DNA of 13,561 nt from Bacillota bacterium (lineage in GTDB: Bacteria; Bacillota; Bacilli; Alicyclobacillales; SLC66): positions 1-13,561 of the forward strand of contig JAKACR010000050.1 of the NCBI GenBank assembly GCA_021821225.1. The letters run 5' to 3'. The translations under genes were made by a program, and so were the position numbers. Of the stretch, positions 4,980-11,412 are shown piece by piece. The notes below the pieces were generated by a model. It saw nothing but the letters and a program-made list of their open reading frames with translations, ran no database searches and was not told the origin of the DNA. Every line of letters begins with the position of its first letter. Positions within the stretch are counted from its first letter, which is position 1.

Positions 4980-7316
4980 ATGACCAACCAACGAAATAGA
5001 AAGCGCATCGGCAGGGCGTGGGCCGTCGCGGCGATCGGTGTGCTGACCGCCGGAACCGCCGGCGCAGCGGCCCCTGCCTTTGCCCAGACAAAGGCAGGGG
5101 CGACGCTCACACAGGCACAGGCATTGGCGATTGTCAGGCGGGATTTTGCCATCCCCGCCTCGTTCCATCTGAATCAGGAATCGTACAACAACCAGCAGAA
5201 CAACGGTCCGGCCAACTACTGGTTCGCCTTCACGCACACCAGTCCGACTGGCCAACAGCAGAACATCAATGCCTCTATCGACGCGACAAGCGGCATGGCG
5301 CTCAGCTACTACACGTCATCCTCCCCATATCCGCAAAACCGATTCACCTTCCCGCCCAGAGAGTCGCTGGCCGCCGCGCAACAAACGGCCGTCGCCTGGG
5401 CAAAAAAACTGTATCCGTCCGAGTATCCGCAAACCCGGCTGCAGCCCACCGTGGATTCACAGGGCGCGCTGACACAACCCATCTCGTACACATTCAATTT
5501 TGAACGCTTCGTGCAAAACATTCCGGCGCCGTTTGACGGCATCTCCATCACCATCGACCAGAACGGGACGGTCCAGTCGATCAATGCGTCGTGGACCGCC
5601 AACCAGACATTCCCCGCTCCGTCTCTCGCCATTTCTCCGGCCTCCGCGACGCTCGCGTACGAGCGCAATCTCGGCATCCACGAAGCGTACACCACGGTGT
5701 GGCAGACGGTCACATCCCAGGTGTACCTGGCGTACGTCCAGTCGTCGCAAAACTTTCCGAACTTCTGGAACAACCAGTTTGACGGTACGTCCGACACCAT
5801 CGGCGCACCGGTGTTAAACGCCCAGAACGGCGAACCGGTCAACGCGCTCGGGCAGCCGCAACCGCCCGCCGCCTACCATTCGCCGCGGCCCCTGGTCGCA
5901 AGCGGTCCCGCGGTGGATCCGTTCACGTCCAAAGTGAACTGGAGCGAGGCGCAGTCCCTGGATTACGCAAAACAGATCGTCGGAGCCACGTCTTCCTACC
6001 ACCTGACGGGGACATCGCAGATGCTGTCCCAGCCGGGCGGGGACAGCCAATGGACATTCAACTGGACCGCGCCCAATCACAACACGGTCAGCGCGACTGT
6101 CGACGCGACGTTCGGCGCGCTCGTCAGTTTCAACAGCTACACCCCGATCAAACCAGGCGCATCGCCCCTGCAACAGAAGTTCGGCTTGCCGGCCACGATC
6201 ACGCAGGCGCAGTCCACAGCGGCCGCCACGGCCTTTCTCAGCAAGACATTCCCTCATGACACAGGCGGTCTCGCGCTGACGCCGCAACCCTCCTGGCAGG
6301 GCAACGGAAAGTCAAAAGTGGTTACCAACTTCTCCATCACGCCCTTGCTGCATGGTCTTCCTTTCCAAGGAGAGGGAGGAAGCATTGATATCAACGGACA
6401 GACGGGGCGGGTGCAAAATTTCTGGTGGCAGCCGACGCCGACGAAAATAGCGGCGCTGCCCTTGCCGAACCAGACGCAGAGCCTGTCACAGGCCACGCAC
6501 GACTGGGTGCAGGCGCGCCCCCTTCACCTCGAATACCTGTTGACGCAGCCGCAGGCAGCGGCCAAATTCTCCGCGAGAAACGGAAAACCGATCGCCGTCG
6601 GCGCCCCGCGCGTGATCCTTGCGTACGCTCCGCTCTACTCGCCTTACCAGTCCGTCTTCAACGCCGTGACCGGACATTTCCAGGTCTCTCCGGCCAACCA
6701 AAAACCCTACTCGGGACCGATTCACGGCCTGTCCGGCGTCGCGCAGGCGCCGCAGATCACGCTCCTTGTGCGGCACGGCCTTCTGCCGGTGGGAACGGGC
6801 GGATCGATCCAACCGCAACAAAACATGACGCGGGCCGCGTTTGTCTCGCTCCTCGCCAACGCACTCGGATTGAACAATGGGAACGGTCCCATTACCGCCG
6901 CGATGCAGCATTCCCTGGCAGATGTCGCGTCCGCCTCGCCAGCCTACCAGCCCATCCGCAGCGCCTACGTGAACGGCTGGCTGCCTAGCGGCCAACTGTT
7001 CCATCCCAATCAGTTGATTACGCGTGCCCAGGCGGCCGGCGTACTGGCGCGCGCGCTCGGGTACGGAGCGCTGTTGTCGCACTCCGGCATGTTCCGCCTG
7101 TCTGCGGGTGATGCGGCCACCGTCCCGTCATCCGACTATGCTGCGGCGGCCCTGACCAGTTCACTCGGCCTGCTGCCCTTACAGCAGGGCGATTTCCATC
7201 CGGCAGGCTCCGTCACCCTCGCGCAGGCCGCGAATGCAGTCGTCACGGCCGCGACCTACTACACGCCGCCGACCGGGTTCTGCATGGGGTGCGCGGGCGG
7301 CGGTTTCGTCGGCTGA
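4980..7316 (+). CDS. Secreted YcdB/YcdC-repeat protein with C-terminal SLH domains
   Basis: A 778-residue exported surface protein. Residues 1-35 are a signal peptide: basic RNRKRIGR, a hydrophobic core, and probable cleavage after AFA. Two YcdB/YcdC (PepSY-like) modules follow, about 43-290 and 320-560, each opening with a helix (LTQAQALAIVRRDF; VNWSEAQSLDYAKQIV). Each then has a strand pattern with a sheet segment like NINASIDATSGMALSY or TVSATVDATFGALVSF. Residues about 583-765 are three SLH modules (RAAFVSLLANALGL; RAQAAGVLARALGY; LAQAANAVVTAATY) that anchor proteins to secondary cell-wall polymer. The C-terminus ends in a short Gly-rich tail with CMGC, unusual for an SLH protein. Start: ATG 4980 with AGGAG 4966-4970. 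It lies upstream of a two-component system and may be sensed or regulated by it. Function beyond surface attachment is unknown. Confidence 0.9.
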   Translation: MTNQRNRKRIGRAWAVAAIGVLTAGTAGAAAPAFAQTKAGATLTQAQALAIVRRDFAIPASFHLNQESYNNQQNNGPANYWFAFTHTSPTGQQQNINASIDATSGMALSYYTSSSPYPQNRFTFPPRESLAAAQQTAVAWAKKLYPSEYPQTRLQPTVDSQGALTQPISYTFNFERFVQNIPAPFDGISITIDQNGTVQSINASWTANQTFPAPSLAISPASATLAYERNLGIHEAYTTVWQTVTSQVYLAYVQSSQNFPNFWNNQFDGTSDTIGAPVLNAQNGEPVNALGQPQPPAAYHSPRPLVASGPAVDPFTSKVNWSEAQSLDYAKQIVGATSSYHLTGTSQMLSQPGGDSQWTFNWTAPNHNTVSATVDATFGALVSFNSYTPIKPGASPLQQKFGLPATITQAQSTAAATAFLSKTFPHDTGGLALTPQPSWQGNGKSKVVTNFSITPLLHGLPFQGEGGSIDINGQTGRVQNFWWQPTPTKIAALPLPNQTQSLSQATHDWVQARPLHLEYLLTQPQAAAKFSARNGKPIAVGAPRVILAYAPLYSPYQSVFNAVTGHFQVSPANQKPYSGPIHGLSGVAQAPQITLLVRHGLLPVGTGGSIQPQQNMTRAAFVSLLANALGLNNGNGPITAAMQHSLADVASASPAYQPIRSAYVNGWLPSGQLFHPNQLITRAQAAGVLARALGYGALLSHSGMFRLSAGDAATVPSSDYAAAALTSSLGLLPLQQGDFHPAGSVTLAQAANAVVTAATYYTPPTGFCMGCAGGGFVG
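5070..5101 (+). repeat. Perfect 13-bp inverted repeat within the signal-peptide coding region
   Basis: GCCCCTGCCTTTG (5070-5082), a 6-nt loop CCCAGA, and CAAAGGCAGGGGC (5089-5101) form a very stable hairpin over codons 31-41, exactly around the predicted signal-peptidase site. It has no T-run and lies inside the gene. Confidence 0.85.
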
Positions 7317-7333
7317 AAGTACGCTGAATTCCA

Positions 7334-7380
7334 TCGCAAACAGGGCCCTTTCGAGGTACACTGAGGTACACTGTTTGCGA
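7334..7380. promoter_or_regulatory. Inverted repeat enclosing a tandem 10-bp repeat before the response regulator
   Basis: TCGCAAACAG (7334-7343) and CTGTTTGCGA (7371-7380) are perfect 10-bp complements with a 27-nt interval. Inside are two adjacent copies of GAGGTACACT (7353-7362, 7363-7372), each ending in a -10-like TACACT. OmpR/PhoB-type regulators often bind direct repeats one helical turn apart, so autoregulation is plausible. As RNA, the hairpin ends at the SD of the regulator gene. No good -35 box was found. Confidence 0.5.
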
Positions 7381-7390
7381 GGTGAATCGC

Positions 7391-8074
7391 GTGTACCGGC
7401 CGCAGGACGTGAGAGTGCTCATCGTGGACGATGAATCGAGCATCGTGGAATTTCTCGAACTTGGACTCCGGCATGAGGGATATCAGGTGATGACAGCGCA
7501 CAGCGGGATGCAGGCGCTCCAGGTCGCCCGAGAATTCCGCCCTCATGTCGCGGTCCTCGACATCATGATGCCCGTCATGGATGGGCTGGAACTGTGCCGG
7601 ATGATGAAAAAGGCGCATCACGTCGCGATCATCATGCTGACCGCCAAGGACGAGGTCAGCGACCGTGTCAAGGGACTGATGAACGGCGCGGACGACTACA
7701 TGGCCAAACCGTTCAGCTTCGAAGAACTGCTCGCCCGCATCAACGCGCGCATCCGTAACCAGTTCCCCGATCTTCTGAGTGAGCTGTCCGCGGGCCCCTT
7801 CCAGGTCAACCAGGCGCGCCGTGAAATTCATTACCGCGACGAAGTGCTGAACCTGTCCGCGACGGAATTCGAACTGCTGCGCTATCTCGTCATCAATCAC
7901 GGCGTGGTGCTCAGCAAAGCGAAGATTCTCGATGAGGTCTGGGGATACGATTTCGGGGGACAGGAGAATATCGTCGAGGTCTACATCCGCTCACTGCGCG
8001 AGAAACTGGGCGACACGGAACACCAGATCATCCGGACTATCCGCGGGGCCGGATACCGTGTGGACCTGCCATGA
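7391..8074 (+). CDS. OmpR/PhoB-family response regulator
   Basis: A 227-residue cytoplasmic transcription factor. The receiver domain (about 7-122) has the acidic pair D13-D14, phosphoacceptor D57 in AVLDIMMPVMDG, switch T84 and invariant K106 in AKPFS. A winged-helix output domain (about 130-226) has the usual LSATEFELLRYLV and VEVYIRSLREKLGD...IRTIRGAGYR. Start: GTG at 7391, with GAGGTGA (7379-7385) 5-6 nt upstream. An upstream in-frame GTG at 7382 overlaps the SD and is less likely. It overlaps the histidine kinase by ATGA (8071-8074), so the pair is translationally coupled. It sits 74 bp after the SLH gene with repeats between that may be its own binding site. Confidence 0.93.
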   Translation: MYRPQDVRVLIVDDESSIVEFLELGLRHEGYQVMTAHSGMQALQVAREFRPHVAVLDIMMPVMDGLELCRMMKKAHHVAIIMLTAKDEVSDRVKGLMNGADDYMAKPFSFEELLARINARIRNQFPDLLSELSAGPFQVNQARREIHYRDEVLNLSATEFELLRYLVINHGVVLSKAKILDEVWGYDFGGQENIVEVYIRSLREKLGDTEHQIIRTIRGAGYRVDLP

Positions 8075-9552
8075 GACGCACCGTGTCGTGGCAGGCGATG
8101 CGGCGGTTATTGCCGCCGCGCTCCTTGCGCTACCAACTGCTGTCCCGGTCGCTTATCATCCTGTCCGGGCTTTTGATCCTGATTGGCATCCTGCAGTATG
8201 TATTCATGAGCCAATTTCTCTATCGCAACACGGCAGCCGCCGTTCTGGGAGAAGTCCGCGCCTTGCCGTCGCAGGCCTGGAACTACTTTTCCGGCCCATC
8301 CGGCGGCGATTCGTCGGACAATCCGCTTTTCGGACTGAACGTCCCCATTACCACTGTTGCGTTTATCAATCAGCCCATCCACCATCATACAATCCATATG
8401 CTGGTCCTGTTCCAAAGCGCGAACCACGGCCCGGTGCCGCGCTTGGCGCGCTTGGCGTACCAGCAGGCGCTGTTATCAGGCGGAGGCCTGGTCTACCAGA
8501 CGCATCGCAATGCGAACGGAAGCGAGGACCTGATCGTCCTGTTCCCCGGAATCGTCAACGGCGTACCCGGACTGCTGCAGGTCACCACGCCGGCGGGCCA
8601 ACTGCAAAGCGTGCTGGCGCAGCAACTCTGGATCTACATCATCCTCGCCGCCTGCGCCCTGGCGGGCGGAGTCCTGTCTTTTTTGCCCGTGCTGCAAAAG
8701 ACGCTCATCCCGCTGTCCAGCCTGGTGGAAACCGTTCGTCGCATCAACGCGGGAACGCTCGACGAGCGGTTTGCCGCGAGCCCGCAGGCGCAGACCGAAG
8801 TGCAGATGCTGTCCGCGTCGTTCAACGACATGCTCGAACGCCTGCGCACCTCCTTTGCCGCGGAACGGGAAGCCAAGGAGAAGATGCGCCAGTTCGTGGC
8901 CGACGCGTCGCATGAACTGCGCACCCCGCTCACGTCCATCCACGGATTTCTCGAAGTGTTGCTGCGCGGCGCCGCTACCAACCCAGAACAATTGAAAAAG
9001 TCCCTCCGGAGTCTCCTTGGGGAGTCGCAGCGCATGAACAAACTGGTCGAGGACCTGATTCTTCTGGCCCGTCTCGACCAGGAGCCTGAACTGGAACTGG
9101 AGGAGCAGTCCCTGGACAGCGTCGTTAGCGAACTCGAACCACAACTGCGGCTGCTGGCCGGAAACCGGACCGTCACATTTGAAGTGCAGCAGCCCATATC
9201 GGCTCGCTGCAACCGCGACAAGCTCAAGCAGGTACTGCTGAATCTCTTTCAAAACGCGGTGCAGCACACCGATCCGGAGCAAGGCAGCATTCGCGTGTCA
9301 CTCGGCCGTCGCGTTCAGGGAGCCGTGCTCTCGGTCTGCGACAATGGTCCTGGAGTCGCTCCCGAACACCAGGACCACCTGTTCGAACGCTTTTACCGGA
9401 TTGACCCGTCCCGTTCCAGAAGGGACGGTGGTGTGGGACTGGGACTCGCCATCACCAAATCTATCGTCGAAAGCCATGGCGGGACGATCCGGTACGCCGC
9501 CGCCATGGAGGGCGGCGCCGCGTTTCACGTCTGGCTCCCGGATGCGCAGTAA
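8071..9552 (+). CDS. Sensor histidine kinase (HAMP-HisKA-HATPase)
   Basis: A 493-residue membrane kinase. TM1 is about 26-46. An extracytoplasmic sensor region of about 135 residues (50-184), matching no family I recognise, contains a local QPIHHHTIHM histidine cluster. TM2 is about 186-206. HAMP follows (about 207-262), then HisKA with phospho-acceptor H281 in DASHELRTPLTSIHG. The ATPase domain has N-box NLFQNAVQHT (391-400), G1 DNGPG (424-428), F-box FERFYRID and G2 GGVGLGLA (453-460). It autophosphorylates and passes phosphate to the regulator encoded just upstream. Its start ATG overlaps that gene's stop; the SD is weak, consistent with coupling. Ligand unknown. The neighbouring SLH protein suggests an envelope-related signal, which is inference. 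Confidence 0.94.
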   Translation: MRRTVSWQAMRRLLPPRSLRYQLLSRSLIILSGLLILIGILQYVFMSQFLYRNTAAAVLGEVRALPSQAWNYFSGPSGGDSSDNPLFGLNVPITTVAFINQPIHHHTIHMLVLFQSANHGPVPRLARLAYQQALLSGGGLVYQTHRNANGSEDLIVLFPGIVNGVPGLLQVTTPAGQLQSVLAQQLWIYIILAACALAGGVLSFLPVLQKTLIPLSSLVETVRRINAGTLDERFAASPQAQTEVQMLSASFNDMLERLRTSFAAEREAKEKMRQFVADASHELRTPLTSIHGFLEVLLRGAATNPEQLKKSLRSLLGESQRMNKLVEDLILLARLDQEPELELEEQSLDSVVSELEPQLRLLAGNRTVTFEVQQPISARCNRDKLKQVLLNLFQNAVQHTDPEQGSIRVSLGRRVQGAVLSVCDNGPGVAPEHQDHLFERFYRIDPSRSRRDGGVGLGLAITKSIVESHGGTIRYAAAMEGGAAFHVWLPDAQ

Positions 9553-9554
9553 AT

Positions 9555-9592
9555 GGATACAGCGTTTGAATGTAGCCTCAAACGCTGTATCC
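9555..9592. terminator. Perfect 15-bp hairpin after the two-component operon
   Basis: GGATACAGCGTTTGA (9555-9569), an 8-nt loop, and TCAAACGCTGTATCC (9578-9592) begin 2 nt after the kinase stop. No T-run follows on the plus strand. Reading the minus strand, ATTTACT follows, a weak U-tract. It lies between convergent genes and may end transcripts from either side or protect 3' ends. Confidence 0.6.
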
Positions 9593-9679
9593 GAAATCAG
9601 ATCGTCTGCACAGCAGACTTTATCTCATGTCCCATGGCACTGCGTGGGTCAACCCTGCCCTCTTTTTGAACAGGTCCTC

Positions 9680-9874
9680 TTAGGCGCGTGCGCGGTCTTC
9701 AAAATTTCCCCTGTGCGTTCCGTCGCAGAACGGCTTGTTTTTCGATTGGCCGCAGCGGCAGAGGGCAAACTGTTCCTTGGTTTCGAACCGCTTTCCCTCG
9801 GCATCGACGACCTCCACGGTCCCCGTCACCACATAAGGCCCATTGTCCATGACCTTGACCGTCACATCCGGCAT
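9680..9874 (-). CDS. CDGSH iron-sulfur domain protein
   Basis: A 64-residue small protein. The complete CDGSH motif CRCGQSKNKPFCDGTH (residues 39-54) supplies the 3-Cys/1-His ligands C39, C41, C50 and H54 of a redox-active 2Fe-2S cluster. Preceding strands (about 3-36, GPYVVTGTVEVVDAEGK) form the small beta domain common to bacterial single-CDGSH proteins. It probably acts as a cytoplasmic electron-transfer or redox-responsive protein. Start: ATG at 9874 on the minus strand, preceded by a near-perfect AAAGGAGGTGA 4 nt upstream. A longer GTG-started frame would begin inside that SD. The length is normal for the family. It is divergent from the small membrane gene at 9975. Confidence 0.9.
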   Translation of the reverse strand: MPDVTVKVMDNGPYVVTGTVEVVDAEGKRFETKEQFALCRCGQSKNKPFCDGTHRGNFEDRARA

Positions 9875-9918
9875 AATTTCACCTCCTTTCACAGCGAATG
9901 CAGGATGATTGACCTACA

Positions 9919-9945
9919 AACATCACTTCCGCATCCCATAGGATA
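9919..9945 (+). promoter_or_regulatory. SigK-like promoter motif before the small membrane gene
   Basis: CATAGGATA (9937-9945) fits the mother-cell SigK -10 pattern CATAnnnTA. AACA (9919-9922) provides the short AC-type -35 element 15 nt upstream of it, slightly closer than the usual 16. The predicted start would be near 9952, just before the SD at 9959-9966. This is a motif match by eye only. Confidence 0.35.
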
Positions 9946-9974
9946 AAGCATGCAGGTGAAGGGAGGTCTGCACC

Positions 9975-10076
9975 ATGGATGCATTGGGCGGATACACCCA
10001 GTGGGCTGTCGTGTTCCTGATCATTTTCGTGCTCTTCTTCTTGCTCGTGCCTCATTATGGACCAGCCGGCGCCTGA
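9975..10076 (+). CDS. Small single-span membrane peptide, YjcZ-like sporulation protein
   Basis: A 33-residue ORF with a short Gly/Tyr-containing head (MDALGGYTQW), one strongly hydrophobic helix (about 11-25, rich in V, F, L, I) and a PHYGPAGA tail. The composition and layout match the tiny YjcZ-type sporulation-related peptides of Bacilli (Gly/Tyr-rich head, one membrane helix). The exact family is uncertain because so short a sequence gives little signal. SD AAGGGAGG (9959-9966) is 8 nt before ATG, which strongly supports translation. A SigK-like -10 motif upstream fits mother-cell expression. It stands alone on the plus strand between two minus-strand genes. Confidence 0.75.
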   Translation: MDALGGYTQWAVVFLIIFVLFFLLVPHYGPAGA

Positions 10077-10268
10077 GATATCCGGTCGTTTCGATCCGTG
10101 CGCGGTTTGTGCGCTTCTTGCGGATCCAAAAAATCTCCATCACAGAACGCAAGCAGGTCTGCGTCGGCCGGCACAGGCGCGGACCTGCGCCTTGGATCCG
10201 GACAATTCCCGCTCACAGTCTCCTCGCATGGACACTGCGCGCCCTCCATTCAGCGCAGCGTGCTGTGC

Positions 10269-10682
10269 TCAGCGCTCCGCGTCTTTTTGCGGCGCCTGCT
10301 CCCCCGCCAAATCTTTCTTTTTGTCCGCTTTGTCCGCCAAGTCCATTCTCTCGTCCGTCCAATCTTCCGAGACGCCGATCCAGCGGTCTGCCCACGACTG
10401 CACATGGTCCATGATAGGTTTGAGTGTTATTCCTTTTTCCGTAAGTTCGTATTCGATGCGGATAGGCGTTTCCGGAAAGACGTTGCGCATGACGATGCCA
10501 GCCTGCTCCAACTCCTTCAGACGTTCCGCCAGCATCCTGTCGCTCATCTGCGGGATCGCGTCCGACAGGTCGGTGAACCGACGTTTTCCGGACAGCAACA
10601 CCCGCACGACAAGCCCGGTCCAGCGCTTGCCGAGGATCGCGAACGCCGCCTCAAACTTGGGGCAGATCCGGGAATCGTTCAC
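10269..10682 (-). CDS. HxlR-family repressor, YodB/CatR-like redox sensor
   Basis: A 137-residue winged-helix DNA-binding protein. Residues 7-100 closely follow the B. subtilis YodB/CatR pattern as I recall it: CPKFEAAFAILGKRW, RFTDLSDAIP, the recognition segment DRMLAERLKELEQAGIV, and wing ETPIRIEYELTEKG. C7 corresponds to the conserved N-terminal cysteine that YodB uses to sense quinones and diamide by thiol chemistry, so a thiol-stress repressor role is a good inference. The C-terminal tail (about 112-137, rich in K, D, E and Q) is longer than in YodB. Start: GTG at 10682 on the minus strand with GGGAGGG about 8 nt upstream. Targets are not obvious nearby. It probably also represses its own promoter. 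Confidence 0.9.
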   Translation of the reverse strand: MNDSRICPKFEAAFAILGKRWTGLVVRVLLSGKRRFTDLSDAIPQMSDRMLAERLKELEQAGIVMRNVFPETPIRIEYELTEKGITLKPIMDHVQSWADRWIGVSEDWTDERMDLADKADKKKDLAGEQAPQKDAER

Positions 10683-10963
10683 GAGGCAACCCTCCCTGCC
10701 TGCATCATATCAAAGTTATTGACGAAATGTAAGTCACTCGTATAACGTAATCTTGTTGTTATCAGACATTCGGGAGGCGTCTGGCTCACATGGATATCGA
10801 CGACCTGGAATTTATGCATCGATTTGTTCCTGTGGCTCCGCTTTACAGTCGACATCTCCGGCGCGGCACTGCTGGGGATGCGATGATCCATGTCGGGCAA
10901 CTCGCCATGCTCCGCCGCCTGGCCGGCGACGCATATCTGAACTGTCATTTCAAGGATGTTCAT
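10679..10963 (-). CDS. Possible small hypothetical protein upstream of the HxlR gene
   Basis: A 94-codon minus-strand ORF opens with ATG at 10963 behind an excellent SD, AAAGGAGG, 6 nt away. Its first two thirds have mostly G or C at third positions, as in the real genes here. Its TGA overlaps the HxlR GTG start, a layout typical of coupled genes. Against it, no known domain is visible, the last 27 codons run through the HxlR promoter candidate and look unlike protein, and an opposite-strand ORF of 71 codons covers the same stretch. I consider it a fair candidate. No function can be suggested. Confidence 0.4.
   Translation of the reverse strand: MNILEMTVQICVAGQAAEHGELPDMDHRIPSSAAPEMSTVKRSHRNKSMHKFQVVDIHVSQTPPECLITTRLRYTSDLHFVNNFDMMQAGRVAS
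10704..10733 (-). promoter_or_regulatory. Extended -10 promoter for the HxlR gene
   Basis: On the minus strand, CTTACA (plus 10728-10733) and TATGAT (plus 10704-10709) are 18 bp apart. A TG immediately before the -10 spacer base gives an extended -10. It lies 22 bp upstream of the GTG start. The start would fall about 15 nt before the coding region, leaving room for the SD. Confidence 0.5.
10715..10746. promoter_or_regulatory. Imperfect inverted repeat over the HxlR -35 box
   Basis: GTTATTGACG and CGTATAAC are inverted arms (GTTAT..ACG / CGTATAAC) centred near 10730, covering the -35 element. A dimeric HxlR repressor binding here would block its own transcription. The symmetry is imperfect and the motif was not checked against known YodB sites. 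Confidence 0.3.
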
Positions 10964-11043
10964 GGGTTCCCTCCTTTCGCACTGTCGATATCTGGTGTAT
11001 TCTGATTCCCGTGAATTAGATATATTCTTAGAGATGATGGATC

Positions 11044-11352
11044 GTGACAGTAGAAATTTACTGCTATAACTGCGGCAACAGGATCGATTCCCGCGATGAC
11101 CTTTATACCTACCTGTCGTTCAATGGAATTCATGCCCTGTGTTCCGCACGCTATGCCCGCAACCACAAAGAAGTCAACTCCATACGAGCACCCATCAACA
11201 GTCAATCGACCGTGCTGATCATCATTCTCACTCTCGTCGACTGCACTTATTTCAGTATCAAAGACTTTTCGTGGATTTGGCCGGCAATCGCCCTGATTGT
11301 CCCGTCGATCCGGTTTTTGTCGTGGTTTTTGACCGAGCGGGAAATAAAGTGA
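11044..11352 (+). CDS. Hypothetical membrane protein with N-terminal zinc-ribbon remnant
   Basis: A 102-residue protein. The N-terminus has YCYNCGNRID (residues 6-15), a CxxC knuckle. A second knuckle is expected at ALCSARYARN, but only its first Cys (C33) is present; R36 is encoded by CGC, one transition away from TGC. Residues about 55-72 and 76-94 are two hydrophobic helices, followed by a charged TEREIK end facing the cytoplasm. It is therefore a small two-span membrane protein with a cytoplasmic zinc-finger-like head, possibly unable to hold zinc normally. Start: GTG 11044. The SD is weak (AGAGATGATGG upstream). AT content is higher than in its neighbours. Function unknown. Confidence 0.8.
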   Translation: MTVEIYCYNCGNRIDSRDDLYTYLSFNGIHALCSARYARNHKEVNSIRAPINSQSTVLIIILTLVDCTYFSIKDFSWIWPAIALIVPSIRFLSWFLTEREIK

Positions 11353-11373
11353 TACTGTGCCGGTATATTTTGA

Positions 11374-11379
11374 TATATT
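11374..11379 (+). promoter_or_regulatory. Extended -10 element upstream of the methyltransferase gene
   Basis: TGATATATT (11371-11379) contains TATATT with a TG one base upstream. No good -35 lies at the expected distance, which is tolerable for extended -10 promoters. The predicted start, near 11386, precedes SD GAGAGGAG at 11395-11402. Confidence 0.35.
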
Positions 11380-11412
11380 GATGAGGAAAAACACGAGAGG
11401 AGTCACAGTGAG

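Noticed and set aside
10055..10249. 64-codon minus-strand ORF between the small membrane gene and the HxlR gene
   Set aside because: No SD before its start, and it ends inside the well-supported 33-residue gene. Its FCDG string is a coincidental resemblance to the CDGSH motif.
10790..11005. 71-codon plus-strand ORF opposite the possible small minus-strand gene
   Set aside because: SD spacing is about 12 nt, third-position GC is lower, and no domain is seen. The minus-strand frame has the better start signals.
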